A stretch of 64,000 nucleotides of DNA from CAWAHD01 sp963781785 (GTDB lineage: Bacteria > Planctomycetota > Planctomycetia > Isosphaerales > Isosphaeraceae). Shown here piece after piece: positions 48,504 through 60,399 of the stretch. The DNA lies in the NCBI GenBank assembly GCA_963781785.1, contig CAWAHD010000002.1, positions 558,001 to 622,000 of the forward strand, read 5' to 3'. Position numbers and translations under genes: made by a program. The notes under the pieces were generated by a model. The model was not told the DNA's origin, ran no database searches, and saw only the letters and a program-made list of their open reading frames with translations. The first letter of the stretch is position 1, and every line of letters starts with the position of its first letter.

Positions 48504-49499
48504 TCAACTGCGCCCGGCCGCTAGGTCGGCAGGAAAATCGCGATCGAACCGCGCCTGAATCGTACGGCTGCCTCCTTTCTGCACGAGCCTTCCAAGCCGT
48601 TCGCGCAGGCGTGGATCATAATCGTGGATCTTGAGGGCGGACATGGCGGCGATCGCGATTTGCTCCGAGTCTGACGAAACCAGCTCGAGCAGATAGTCAA
48701 TGGCGACCGGCAGTCGCATCATGGCGATCGCTAGAAGCACCCGTGACCGGAGCTCGGAGGAATGACACTCCTGCCAGCACGCTTTGAGGGCGCCGAATGC
48801 CTCGGGCAGGCGCGACCGTCCCAGCGCAAGAACGGCCGCCTCGCATCGAGAAGGCTGCATGGTGTCGAGGAACTGGCAGACGAACGGGAGATTCTCCCGG
48901 GCGTTGATGGTCAGAAGACCGGAAAGGCACTCGGAGAGAACCTCGGAGTCGCTGTCCCCGATCCTGGCCTTGAAGCGAAGCAGCAATCCGGCGGCCTCGT
49001 TTCCGAACGACGCCAGGGCCTGGGCTGCCGCAATCCGCACCTCCTTTTCCGGATCGGCCAGCGAGTCTGCAACGAGGACCAGGTCCTCCGATCCGCCGAT
49101 CCGCGCCAGAGCGAAAATGGCAGCCGCGCGCAGGGCCGCGCCGCTGTCCACCTCTCCGCCCCAGACCGGCTCGAACTGCACGTGGACGGCCGCTCGTCGG
49201 AAGATCTCTTTTTCCTGGTGCTCGAGCTTGTCGAGTGCCGCGATGACCGCGATCTTGGCCCGGCAGAGCTTGTCATCCTTGAGGGGGTTGACGAGGAACC
49301 GATCGTACGCCGCCGCCAGGTCGGCAGACAGCTCCACGAGAGTCTGCTCACCCGCGATCGCCGCCGCCGCGGCCACAACCAGGTTCGACCGATCACCGAT
49401 AAAGCGGCGCAGCTCGGCCGTTTGCTGGGCGGACAGCGGTTGGCCGCGGAGCTCGCGAATCGCCGCCAGTTTGTCGTCCAGGGATAAGCGCGTTCCCAT
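48504..49499 (-). CDS. HEAT-repeat protein
   Basis: An intact frame of about 331 residues from ATG 49499 (GAGG five bases upstream; a TTG at 49547 is also open). The middle has clear HEAT units (RAAAIFALARIGGSEDLVLV, RIAAAQALASFGNEAAGLLL) and ends in a basic tail (FDRDFPADLAAGRS). No signal peptide. HEAT repeats give an alpha-solenoid for protein binding. It is convergent with the DUF4159 gene and divergent from the GH39-like gene. Confidence 0.78.
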   Translation of the reverse strand: MGTRLSLDDKLAAIRELRGQPLSAQQTAELRRFIGDRSNLVVAAAAAIAGEQTLVELSADLAAAYDRFLVNPLKDDKLCRAKIAVIAALDKLEHQEKEIFRRAAVHVQFEPVWGGEVDSGAALRAAAIFALARIGGSEDLVLVADSLADPEKEVRIAAAQALASFGNEAAGLLLRFKARIGDSDSEVLSECLSGLLTINARENLPFVCQFLDTMQPSRCEAAVLALGRSRLPEAFGALKACWQECHSSELRSRVLLAIAMMRLPVAIDYLLELVSSDSEQIAIAAMSALKIHDYDPRLRERLGRLVQKGGSRTIQARFDRDFPADLAAGRS

Positions 49500-49587
49500 C
49501 CGTTCCTCGTGTGCCAGAGCGTCACCGACTTTCCTGACCGTTCCCAAGGGGATAGGCTGATCCTAATGAGCGGAGGAGGAATTCGCC

Positions 49588-52500
49588 ATGAGTAAAATTG
49601 TGCGGCCGATCGCGCTGTGTTGCCTCCTGGGATCCTGGGTCCTGGTGCCCGGACAATGTTCCCGAGCCGCACCTCCGGCTCGGGAGGACCCAGTCGCCAC
49701 CGGCGGGCAGCCCATCATCGTGACGCGGGAATCCGGAACCGGGCAGATCACTTCCGCCGACGGCGGATACGCCGAATGGTCAAAGCGGGTCAAATACAAC
49801 AAGAGCTGGATCGCAATTGACTGGAGCGCGCTCAATCGCCCGCTCGTGGAAGGCGACCGGGTCATCGTCCCCGTGGAGTATTTTCTCGATCCCGCCGATC
49901 ATTACCTGGCGACGACACTGAAGATCGAGGCGCTCGGCCCGCGCGTGCCCAAGGCCGGGGCGCGCAAGCCTGTCAGTTTCGAGAATACGCAGCATCTCTG
50001 GTACGGCGAGCAGTCGGTCAAGATCGAGCCCGGAACGGGAAAGCATGCGTTCGCCTTGACCATTCCCCGCTCATCGCCCCAGAACGATCTCCTTCTGCTC
50101 GCCCTGTTTGCCGACAGTCAAGGCAAACGATGGCCCTGGGACGTCCGCGCCAGCACCTGGTTCAGCCGGAAGGGCGGCTTCTTCGAGCTCGAGACCGACC
50201 GGCCGGGCAACCTGTTCACCTACGACGAGCCGGTCCGCGTGGTCGCGCGGCTCAAAAACGTCCGGCCCGCCGCCAAAGGCGAGAGCAAAATGCTCCGTTA
50301 TCGGGTGTACGACTACACCCGCGCCCTGCTCGGCGAGGGATCCGTTCCGTTCACGGTCGAGCGCGATGGGCAGTCGGTGCCGGTGCCCCTGAACATCGCC
50401 CGCAGGGGCACATTTCTGTTCCAGGCGGAAGTCGAGGGTTGGGAGTCGCGCGAGACGATGTTCTGCCGCATTCCCAACCTGGCTGCTCTTACCAACGGCA
50501 AGCCGACGCGATTGGGGTTCACGATTCATGCCGCCCCAGCACTTGGCTCCCGCACCGATCAGGTCTTCCAGATCGCGCGCTGCCTGGGACTGACGACCTG
50601 CCGGGCATTCACGGAATGGAAATCGATCGAGCCCGGTCCCGGTGTGTTCGCGCTATCGCACTGGGACCCCTCAGTGAATGCCGCTTCCGCGCACGGCATC
50701 GAGACGGTCATCACCATCTATGACCCGCCGGCCTGGGTCATGCCCGTGGGCCGGCACGTTGGTTACCAGATGTTTCCTTGCCGCCTGGATGCCTTCCGGG
50801 AGATGGTGACCACGGTGTCGCGGCGTTACCGGGAGAAGATCTGGGGATGGGAGTGGCTCAACGAGATCACGCCCGGCGGGACGCCCGATTATGTCACCGA
50901 TTACGTGAAGCTCTGCGAAGCCGGGGTTCTGTCAGCTCGGGCCGTTGACCCCAAATTGAAGTCGGTGCTGGCGGGTGGGCTCTGGCCCCGAGGGTTCCGA
51001 CTCGATGTGTTGAGCGCAGGCGCCGGCCGGTTCGTGGACGTCCTGCCGATCCATTACGGTAGCGGTGCCGCGATCGCCGAGGCGCGCGCCGACCTGGACT
51101 CCTACGGCCACTCTCGCGCCGGCGTCTGGGAGAACGAGTCGTGTGCGTTCGTCATCGACTGGAACTGCCCCGGGCTCGATTGGGTGTCGGAAACATCCAA
51201 ATGCCGCTATATCCTCACCCAGTGGACCGACGAGCTGAATGCGGGAGCCGAGAAACTGATCTACTTCGGCGGCGAAGGCGCGGCGATCGGGTACGGCGAC
51301 TACATGCTCAGTGATTTCTCGCCCTTGCCCGTCGCTGCCACTCTCGCCGTCTTCGCGGCCAAAACGTTCGACGCCCGGCCGATCGGAATGTTTCAGGTCC
51401 CTGGCTCGGTCGGCGTGTTCCACCTGTTCGAGCGGAACGGTCAAGCGCTCCTGGTCGCCCCGGGCCGCGTCAACGAAGGCGACCGTGTTCCCTTGGCTGT
51501 GGGTTCGCCAACGATTCGCTTGACCGACTACCAGGGAAATGAGACGACCGTGGCGTCCGCCGACGGCGTGGCTCGATTGCCGCTCTTACTCCTGCCGTGC
51601 TTCGTCGAAGGTGCCGAGCTGGACGTCCTGAAGTCGTACCTCGTGCCGGCCATCGATGTCGGAACGGCCGGGGCGGGAGCCAGTCGGAACCAAGCAGCGG
51701 CGCAAATCCACCTGCTGGTGGGCAAGCCAGGGACCATACCAGTCCGGCTCCAGAACCTCTACAGCAAGCCTCTGTCGGGGACCCTCCAGATCGAGCTTCC
51801 CGCAAGCTGGACGCGCGACCCGCGGCTGCGGTTTTCACTCGGGCCCAACGAGCGCAAGACCGTTGCGATTCCGGTCACCGTGCCCGAGTCGACCCGGCTC
51901 CAGACAACGGCGCACCAGCTCACGGCCACCTTCGACTGGCAAAAGCTGCCGCCGGTCACGAAGTCGATGGCCATCACTCTGATCTCGCCCGAGCGCGTGG
52001 GTAATTTGATCAAGAACGGTGGATTCGAAGAGCTCAATCGCGACGGCAAGACGCCGGCCCACTGGAACGGGATCAATGCCCGGATCGTTTCGAGTGAGGG
52101 GCTCGGGCTGGGCCTGGGTAAGAACGTATTGAAGTTCTCGAACGCCAGCCAGTACGCCTATCACGCTCAATCCATCAAACTGCCGGGCAGCACGACCTAT
52201 CTTTATACGGCGTGGGTCTGGAACCAGGGCATGGAAGGTGGCTCGAACATCAACCAGACCATGACCGACGGCCGATCGCGCGCACTCTACAACAACGCCG
52301 TGATCAACATCGGGGACAGTACTCCGTCATGGCAGGTATTCACGTGTCGATACGATGCCCCACAGAACCTGGCCGAGGCGGCCTTCGTGCCGGTCGTGAG
52401 GGGGGCGGGCTCGGCTCTGTTCGACAACATTCGCGTCACGTTCTTCGAGGGCACCGACTTTGCCGCCGAGACAATCAGGGTCGGGCGCCCGCCGGCGATC

Positions 52501-53114
52501 GACGGCCGCCTCGATGACTGGGACGGCCGGTGCCCCATCCCCTTGATCGGCCGCAATCAGCTTCACATGCACACCAAGGAATACGCCTGGGGGCCGAAGA
52601 ACCTGAGTGGAGTTGTCTACCTGCGGTGGGACGCGGGGAATCTCTACGTTGCAATCGAGGTTTCCGACGACGTCCATCATCCCGCCGGCGACGGCGACAC
52701 GGTCGTGACCGGCGACAGCGTGATCCTCGCCTTCGATCCGACCGGCCGGTCTCCGGAGGCGTCGAGCCGGTCGTCGGAGTTTTATCTCTCCGCGCAGAAG
52801 CCCGCCGGCGGCAGCGGAATGCACACGCTCTGGAGGCCGCACGCCAAGACGCAGGCCGCCCGGCAGGACACCTGGCGCGCGACTCATCGGCGTACGAGTT
52901 TGCGGTCAAGGCCGAGGCCGGCCAGTGCGTCTACGAGCTGCGCATTCCGTGGAGCGAGCTGGGGTTCGCTCCGGCCTTCGGCGGCAAGCTCGGCTTCGCC
53001 ACTCAACTGAACGAAAACGACGGCCGCGGCCTGGCCGCCCAGATGAACTGGGGTGGTGGGCTGGCCCCCGTCTGGCGTCCCGCCGGGTTTGGAGTCGTGA
53101 CGCTGGTCGAGTAG
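49588..53114 (+). CDS. Secreted GH39-like glycosidase-fold protein with C-terminal CBM9-like domain (one frame break)
   Basis: About 1175 residues. Signal peptide PIALCCLLGSWVLVPGQCSR. The middle is a TIM-barrel region: GLTTCRAFTEWKSIEPGPGV, VITIYDPPAWVMP and YREKIWGWEWLNEITPG, where WLNE gives the acid/base Glu position of clan GH-A and the region near WENESCAFVID may supply the second Glu. A carbohydrate-binding-like segment (NLIKNGGFEELNRDGKTPAH) precedes a CBM9-type C-terminus with AIDGRLDDWDGR and YLRWDAGNLYVAIEVSDDV. The frame changes near 52875, after which AGQCVYELRIPWSELGF completes the domain. Probably acts on plant or algal polysaccharide. Confidence 0.78.
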
Positions 53115-53223
53115 TGGCGAGTGGCGATCACCGGTAACGCGTCGAACGATGGCTGACGACGAAAACATTGCTCGCGAACCTGCGCGGCTCGTCTGGTGTC
53201 GATCGGTTTCAGGAGGATCAACC

Positions 53224-54033
53224 ATGGATACCAGCAACCTGCTCGCAAAGTTCGCGCGGATCGGCGCCCGGCTCAAGGTCACCGACCGTCCATCTCGGCG
53301 TTCCGGGGCCGTAGCCGGAATCGTCAGCCTGGACGTGCTGGAAGACCGCGAGGGCGAGTTCTTCGAAGTGGGTCGGCGCACGGAGACAGACCCCGACGTC
53401 GCCGTGCTGGACGTTCAGCCTGGCGACCGGCACTTGCTGCTCCTCGTCCGGGATGGTGGTGAGAAGCAGAAGTTCCTGTGCGGCCACGACGAGCGCCACT
53501 GGTTCGTTGCTGCCGTGCCCGAGTCCGCTCCCGTCGGGACGGTTCGTCAGGCAAAGGAAGCCCTCAAGCCCGCCGAGGTCCGTAGCGCCCAGGGTCGCGC
53601 GGGGCTCCGTGCCGCGGCTCGCAATCGTCGCAAGAACGCGGCCTACACCCGCCAGGGCGAATGGTTCTTCCTGCCGGTGCCCGCGTTTCGGGTGGACGAA
53701 ACCCTGGTGCTGCGGAACGAGCCGCTCCGGAGAGGCAATGGCGGCAAGCCGCACTGGGTCGAATTCTGCTACCGGACCGGCGGAGTGACCGTCTACGTCT
53801 GTCCTCGCCACCGGGACGGCGTCACGGCAAAGCAGTACCAGAAGATGCTCAAGGCCAACCCTCGCGCGAAGGCGTGGGGCTGGCAGTTGATGCTACGAAA
53901 CGCGGGTGTCTACGTGCGTGGAAGAGTCCGCCACGCCGACCACCAGACGATCGTGCTCCATGGCTGGCACAGGGTGTTGATGAACACCGAGGCTGAGTCC
54001 AGGGCGATGCGAAACGTCGCATTCCTGGATTGA
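53224..54033 (+). CDS. Hypothetical planctomycete protein
   Basis: A 269-residue cytoplasmic-looking protein, MDTSNLLAKFARIGARLKVT. AGGAGG lies seven bases before ATG 53224, an excellent site. Parts of note: GIVSLDVLEDREGEFFEVGR, EKQKFLCGHDERHWFVAAVP, VTVYVCPRHRDGVTAKQYQK and VRHADHQTIVLHGWHRVLMN. It is strongly basic with many His residues, and the middle has a basic helix (RAAARNRRKNAAYTRQGEWF). I believe this family recurs in planctomycete genomes but know of no function. No operon partner. Confidence 0.6.
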   Translation: MDTSNLLAKFARIGARLKVTDRPSRRSGAVAGIVSLDVLEDREGEFFEVGRRTETDPDVAVLDVQPGDRHLLLLVRDGGEKQKFLCGHDERHWFVAAVPESAPVGTVRQAKEALKPAEVRSAQGRAGLRAAARNRRKNAAYTRQGEWFFLPVPAFRVDETLVLRNEPLRRGNGGKPHWVEFCYRTGGVTVYVCPRHRDGVTAKQYQKMLKANPRAKAWGWQLMLRNAGVYVRGRVRHADHQTIVLHGWHRVLMNTEAESRAMRNVAFLD

Positions 54034-54176
54034 CGACCTGGGTGGCGACCGACGGGCGCGTGGCAGGAATTCGCTGCCATCGGCTCCGACCGCCGGGGAA
54101 TCGCCGGAGGTGAACGCCCTAACCCTGCCGCGTACGGACTTGATCGAACGGTGCGCGACTCGGGAGCAATGCCGGT

Positions 54177-57100
54177 TCAGAAGGACAAGCTTCGGTTGAC
54201 GAGCGGATGGTGCCGGATGCCGACCTGCGACTGGAGAGCCACGTCTCTTGTCCCAAGAGCCTTGTTTTTCGTACGGAAAAACGACGGCCGAATCAGGAAC
54301 TTGTGTTCCTGCCGGCTGGGTTTATGACGCCTCTTCCAGTGAGAGTTGGCCCAGGCTGTCGTGCCGGGGTTGCTGCCCAGCGCCGCCGTCACGGTGCCGC
54401 TGTCCGTTGCGTTCAGATACCCCGAGCTACCAACTGCAAGGGCGGTAGTCTCCGATGAACTGCCGGAGTCGAAGGCGGTGGATGGCTGAGCCGTGACCGA
54501 GAACGGGCTGGGTGCGCTGGCCTTCGCAACTGCTGCGGTGCCGGACACCGGGTCGATGAACAGCCCGCTGAGCACGGCGTTCGGCCCGCCCTTGGTCGTG
54601 ATCGTGATCACCACGTTGCCGCTGACCTTCCAATCGAGGTAGACTCCCGCGCTGAATGAACTGACCATCTCGGTGTCCAGAACCGTACCCGTGGCGGCCG
54701 CGGCGATCTGAACTTGCTCCTGCCGCCCGCGACCGTTCCAGTCAAGGAAGTACAGTTCCAGGTCATGCGCCTGTCCATCGGCCAGATTGACATCGATCGT
54801 GAAACTCGTGGTTGAGTACCAAGCCGCGATGATCCGGCCGGAGCCGCCCGGATTCTCGAGGGCGCTGGCAGACGTCGTGCTGGTCGTATCGATATACGTT
54901 AACTCACCCGAGGGTGTGACCGTGTCGCCGGTGGGGTACTTTGGCGTGTCGTCGATCACGTTGTAGCCCTGGACGCCGTAGACCCCGATCCAGTTGCCTT
55001 GTGTCGCGGTGTCCTGCTCCAGGAACGTCGCCGTTGCCGACGGCGGAGGCGGAGGCGGGTTGCCGGTCGGGTCGATGAATAGCCCGCTGAGCACGGCGTT
55101 CGGCCCGCCCTTGGTCGTGATCGTGATCACCACGTTGCCGCTGACCTTCCAATCGAGGTACACTCCCGCGCTGAATGACGTGACCATCTCGGTGTCCAGA
55201 ACCGTGCCCGTGGCGGCGGCGGCGATCTGAACTTGCTCTTGCCGCCCGCGACTGTTCCAGTCAAGGAAGTACAGCTCCAGGTCATGCGCCTGTCCATCGG
55301 CCAGATTGACATCGATCGTGAAACTCGTGGTTGAGTACCAAGCCGCGATGATGCGGCCGGAGCCGCCCGGATTCTCGAGGGCGCTGGCAGCAGTCGTGCT
55401 GGTCGTATCGAGATAGGTTAACTCACCCGAGGGTGTGACCGTGTCGCTGGTGGGGTACTTGGGCGTGTCGTCGATGACGTTGTAGCCCTGGACGCCGTAA
55501 ACCCCGATCCAGTTGCCTTGTGTCGCGGTGTCCTGCTCCAGAAACGTCGCCGTTGGCGACGGCGGAGGCGGAGGCGGAGGCGGGTTGCCGGTCGGGTCGA
55601 TGAACAGCCCGCTGAGCACGGCGTTCGGCCCGCCCTTGGTCGTGATCGTGATCACCACGTTGCCGCTGACCTTCCAGTCGAGGTAGACTCCCGCGCTGAA
55701 TGAACTGACCATCTCGGTGTCCAGAACCGTACCCGTGCCGGCCGCGGCGATCTGAACTTGCTCCTGCCGCCCGCGACCGTTCCAGTCAAGGAAGTACAGT
55801 TCCAGGTCATGCGCCTGTCCATCGGCCAGATTGACATCGATCGTGAAACTCGTGGTTGAGTACCAGGCCGCGATGATCCGGCCGGAGCCGCCCGGATTCT
55901 CGAGGGCGCTGGCAGACGTCGTGCTGGTCGTATCGAGATAAGTTAACTCACCCGAGGGTGTGACCGTGTCGCCGGCGGGGTACTTTGGCGTGTCGTCGAT
56001 GACGTTGTAGCCCTGGAGGCCGTAGACACCGATCCAGTTCCCTTGTGTCGCGGCGTCCTGCTCCAGGAACGTCGCGGTTGCTTGGCTTGCGACGATGTTG
56101 ACCGAGAAGCTCCCCAGAGTGCTCTGCGCGACGGCGTTACCGCTCACGTCAGTGACCGGCGTGCCGAGCAGGTTCACCGTGTACGTGCCGTTATCGGCTG
56201 CCGACCAGGTGCCGCCGGGGGGCGTGATCTCGTAACTGACGAGGAATCCGTGGGCATCGCCGAGCGCATCGGTCGGGCCCATCGGCGAGGTCGAGACGAC
56301 GCTGGCGGTGATTGGGGCAGCTCCGCCGGGGGGGCTCACGTCCACGACCGCACCCGCCAGGCTGGATAACGCAATGGCCGTATCGTCCGCATAGGTGACG
56401 GTGAAGGTGTACGGGTTGAGGCTGCCGGCGTTCGCCGCCGTCACTGCGGGCGCACTGAGCACCGCCGTCGGCGGCGTCGTGTCGGCGATCGCGTTATGCT
56501 GGTAGGCGCCGATATCCGTGGTGCCCGCTCCGCCCCGCGGGGAGTAGCCGCGCTGATCGGTAAAGAGGTTGTCGGGGTTGGCCCCCGCGCCGATGGCCGG
56601 GCTGCCCGCCTGCAAAGCAATGGTCTGGGTCGGGCCGCCGTTACTGGCGAGGCCCGCGGTGGCAAAGAGCGGGTTGACGCCAGTGAGGTCTTTGGCGCCG
56701 ACAATCGTCCCGGCGGCAGGAGCGGTCTGGAACAGGCAGTTGTTGGCAGTGATCGCGCCGGCGTAGTCGACAGCACCGTTGCCGGCGAAGAGGGTGCTCA
56801 CGGCGGTGACGGACCCCGCGACCTGCACCACGCCGCCACCGGAGCCCGTGCCGGTCTGGGTATTGAGCGCGACGGTACTGTTGTAGAGGCTCACGCTGCC
56901 GCCGGCGACGTAGCCGCCACCGCCGGAAGCGTCGCCGGCTGAGCCGGTGGACCCGGCGGCGCCGTCGCCCAGGCCGCTGCTCCCCCCCTTTCCGCCGGCG
57001 CCGCCACTACCGCTTTTCCCGCCCAGGACGGAATTCTCGGCGAGGGTATCGCTCACCAGCGTGAGCGTTCCGCCGGCGACGTAGATGGCTCCGCCGGCAC

Positions 57101-60100
57101 CACGGCCGCCGTTGCCTCCAGGGCCGCCAGGGCCGCCGCTGGCGGCGCCGCCGCCGATCTGGGTGAGGCTTGTTCCTGTGGTCAGGTGGACGGCACCGTC
57201 TCCGACGTGGGTATGCATACCCCCGCCGGCTTCGGCATGGCGGTGTCGTTGCGATCGAACGATCGCAGACCCGGTGCCTCCTCCGGTGCCTCCGCTGAAA
57301 CCGCTCAGGCCGCCGGCTAATCCGCCGGCGCCACCGTTGCCACCGGATCCTCCCGCACCGCCGTTGGCGAGATTGCCGCTGAGCGTGGCGTTGTTGACGA
57401 TAACGGTCCCGCCGGCGATGTACAGACCGCCGCCCGATCCCGATCCACCATTCCCGCCGGTCCCGCCTGAACCGCCCAGCGGAATCGTGCCGGTGCCAGT
57501 TCCGCCCAGGATGCCGCCGAGTGAAGGCATGCCGGCGGTGCCGCCCTTGCCGCCCGGGCCACCCTGTCCTCCGATGGCCTGGCTCCCGCTGAGGGTCACC
57601 CCGGAAAGTGTGAGGGATTCCGCCGGCGACGTAGAGCCCACCGCCCTTACCGGCGCCGCCGGGGCCGCCAGCTCCGCCGGCGCCCCCGGGGCCGCCGTGA
57701 AAGAGTTGCGACAAGCCGGTGCCGCCACCCAGGATCGACGAGCCCGAAAGGGAAATGCCCACGCTGGTGCTGACCAGCAGGCTGCTTCCCGGGCCGCCCG
57801 CACCGCCGGTGCCGCCGGCGCCTCCAATCGCCGAGTTGGACTGGAAGGTGCTGAAGTCGACGGTGAGATTCCCCTGGGAGAGGTAAATGCCGCCGCCATC
57901 GGCCAGCCCTGCTGCGCCGCCATTTCCGCCGTCGCCGCCGGGCTTGCCGAGGATCCCGTCGCCTCCCATGCCGCCCGGGCCTCCGAGCCCGCCCAAGGCC
58001 TGATTGGTCGCGAACGTATCCCCAGAGGCCAGGAGGGTGCCTCCCGCCACGTAGACGCCGCCGCCGGCCGCCGTTCCGCCGTTGCCGCCGTTGCCGCCTG
58101 CACCACCGGTCTGGGCCGCAGCCGATTTGACGGCGTGCTGGTTACCGGCGTTGCCGCCACTGCCGCCGGCGCCCCCTTGAGCGATATTGTTGCTGATGGT
58201 GTCGTTCGTCAGGGTCAGGGTGCCAGCGGCAAGATAGATGCCGCCGCCCTTGGCATTATCTCCGCCACCTGCGTTCCCGCCCGCCTGGCCCGTCGCTCCT
58301 GCCTTTCCGACGGCGCCGCCGGCCCCTTGTGCCTCGTTGTTCGTGATCGCCACACTGGTCATCCTGACTATGCCGCCATCGACCAGGAGGGCACCGCCCA
58401 GGGCCGCGTTTCCGCCCAGAATTCCGCCACCAGTCGCGTTCCCCCCCTTCATCGTCAGATCCTGGAATGCGACGGACAGGCTCGCGCCGCTCGCGCTGAT
58501 GATTCCGAAGAGGCGGTCCTGCCAGGGATAGAACTCCGGCTCGATGGTCGTGCTGGCCTCGCCGGCGCCCACGATCGTTAGCGTTTTGGCCGGCAGGCTG
58601 GAGGCATTCTGAATCACCAGCTCTCCGGCGGTCGCGTTTGTGAGTCCATAGGTACCGGCCGACAGCACAATCGTGTTATTCGCGAACCCGTTGCTGTCGG
58701 CAGCGCTGATCGCAGCGCGCAGGCTGCTGTCAGTCCCCACGGGGTAGAACGTGCCCGACCCAGGCGTCGGGTTGTTGATCACGCTCAAGTCGGCCGTGTC
58801 CACGGTCGGGAAACCGGAGCTGGTGATCTTGAACGCGTAGCCATTGCCGATCTTGGTCAAGGTGAGCCCGTTGAAGACTGCCTGGCCGTGACTCGCGGTA
58901 ACGGTGAGCGTCCCGCCCAGAGTGGCGCCCGCCGGGCCGCTCGCCAGCGCGATGGTGACACTGCCGCTGAATGCCGCGTCCACGCCCCCCTCGTCGTTCT
59001 CGGCGGAGACCACAACCCCGAACGGGTCGCCGGCGATGACGCTCGCGGGCGGCTGGTTGGTGACGACGATCTGGGTGGCCGTTCCGTAGGCGACCAGCCC
59101 GGGGACGAGCAGGTTCGCCTTCGGCGTCCCCAATCCGGTGACTTCGTCATATCCGGGTCCGGCCTTGAAGCCGCCGTTACTGCCCTTGGTGATGTCGTGG
59201 AAGTCGGCCGCGGGGAGCGAGTAAAGCGCCGGCAAGGTCTGGGAGGGGCCATCGAGGGTCGTCCCTCCCGCGGCGACCCGTCCCTGGTTCCCGATCGCGA
59301 TCAGGCCCGCCCACGAGGGGGCCGCCACGCTCGTGCCGCCGATCTCCAGCCAAGGGCCGCTGTTGTCGGTGTTGTCCCAGGAGTCGTACACGGCAACGCC
59401 GGTGTTGGGATCGGCATCCCAGGCAACGTCCGGGATCGTCCGCTTGCCCGTGCTCTGAACGGCGGTCTGGTACGCAGGCTCGGTCTCGTCAGCGCTCGTG
59501 CCGCCGCCGCTGCCGGACCAGGCGGTCTCGCTCTGGTAAGTGTTGTCAGCATTGAGATTGAGAGTCGTGCCGCCGGTCGCCAGGACGTTGGGCGAGTAAG
59601 CCGGATAGTAGCCCGGCGAACCCTGGTCTCCGGAGGCGGCCACAAACGTCACGCCCTGGTGGCCGCTCGGCGTGGTGAACGTGCTGTCGACCTGCTGCTC
59701 TTCTGCGTACTCGTCCAGTCCCCAGCTCATCGAGACGACCGAAACCCCGGGAAGGCTGGCCGCCGTGGCCACCGCCGCGAACAGGTTGTTGTTGCTCGTG
59801 TTGGTGGCCTCGACCAGGTCGATGCTCGCCCCGGGCGCGATGGCGTGAGCCCATTCGACATCGAGCGACTCCTCCAGCTCCCATGTGCCATTGAGATTTC
59901 CAGCCCCGGCCGGATCCGTGCCCGGCAGGTTCGTCGTCTGGCCGCTCTGGTTATACTTCGTGAAGCTCGGCGGGTCGGGCAGGTCGAATGCCTGGTCGAA
60001 CTGGCCCAGGTCGCTGCTGGTGAATGCAGGGTTCCCCTTGCCGGTGACTAGCTTGTCAACGAAGGCCGGGTCGTCATAGGCGTCGACGATGGCGATGGTC

Positions 60101-60399
60101 TGCCCGGTGCCGTCCCCCTGGATCGTTCCGAAGATGACGCTGTCGACCCCGTACGCCGTCCGGATCTGGGATGGAGTGTAGCCGACCGGTGTCGACGACC
60201 CGAAGTCCAAAGGCAAGGCACCCGCCGGACCGGGCGTCAATCCCGACGGGTCGCGGCCCGCGGGATGGTGGATCTCGATGATCGGTTGCACGGCGACCGC
60301 CGGCGAAAGCACCACCCGGCTCTCGAGGTGCTCCAGAATCGATTCGGTGGATCGGTTACGTCGTGGTACGAGGCGATGCCATTGCGATCGGCAGGACAT
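54177..60399 (-). CDS. Giant surface protein: S53 sedolisin domain, Gly-rich beta-helix and three tandem C-terminal domains (one frame break)
   Basis: About 2074 residues. The start ATG 60399 has GAGGAGG six bases upstream. The N-terminus has ILEHLESRVVLSPA, a LEPR-XLL-type motif. The sedolisin part has ELEESLDVEWAHAIAPGAS with the Glu/Asp pair, FVAASGDQGSPGYYPAYSP, and GGTSVAAPSWAGLIAIGNQG with the catalytic Ser. Then an Ig-like part, many Gly-rich coils (GGAGGNGGNGG), a choice-of-anchor-Q-like end (PAIGAGANPDNLFTDQRGYS) and three near-identical 165-residue domains linked by Pro runs. A one-base shift near 57618 splits it. It may be an autolytic or substrate-cutting adhesin; the last 50 residues are basic. 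Confidence 0.85.
54551..56090 (-). repeat. Three tandem copies of a 519-525 bp unit
   Basis: The same block starts at 54551, 55070 and 55595 (offsets 519 and 525). The six-base difference lies in the GGAGGC run that codes for the Pro linker. Each unit encodes one domain with FLEQDTATQGNWIGVYGVQG, ASALENPGGSGRIIAAWYST and GGPNAVLSGLFIDP. Copies differ at only a few positions, which implies recent duplication or gene conversion. Confidence 0.9.

Noticed and set aside
48762..49487. Plus-strand frame opposite the HEAT-repeat gene
   Set aside because: The HEAT pattern on the minus strand is clear and intact; the plus frame has no family features.
54551..56090. Regular repeats considered as a CRISPR-like array
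   Set aside because: Units are about 0.52 kb, coding and without variable spacers; they are protein-domain repeats.
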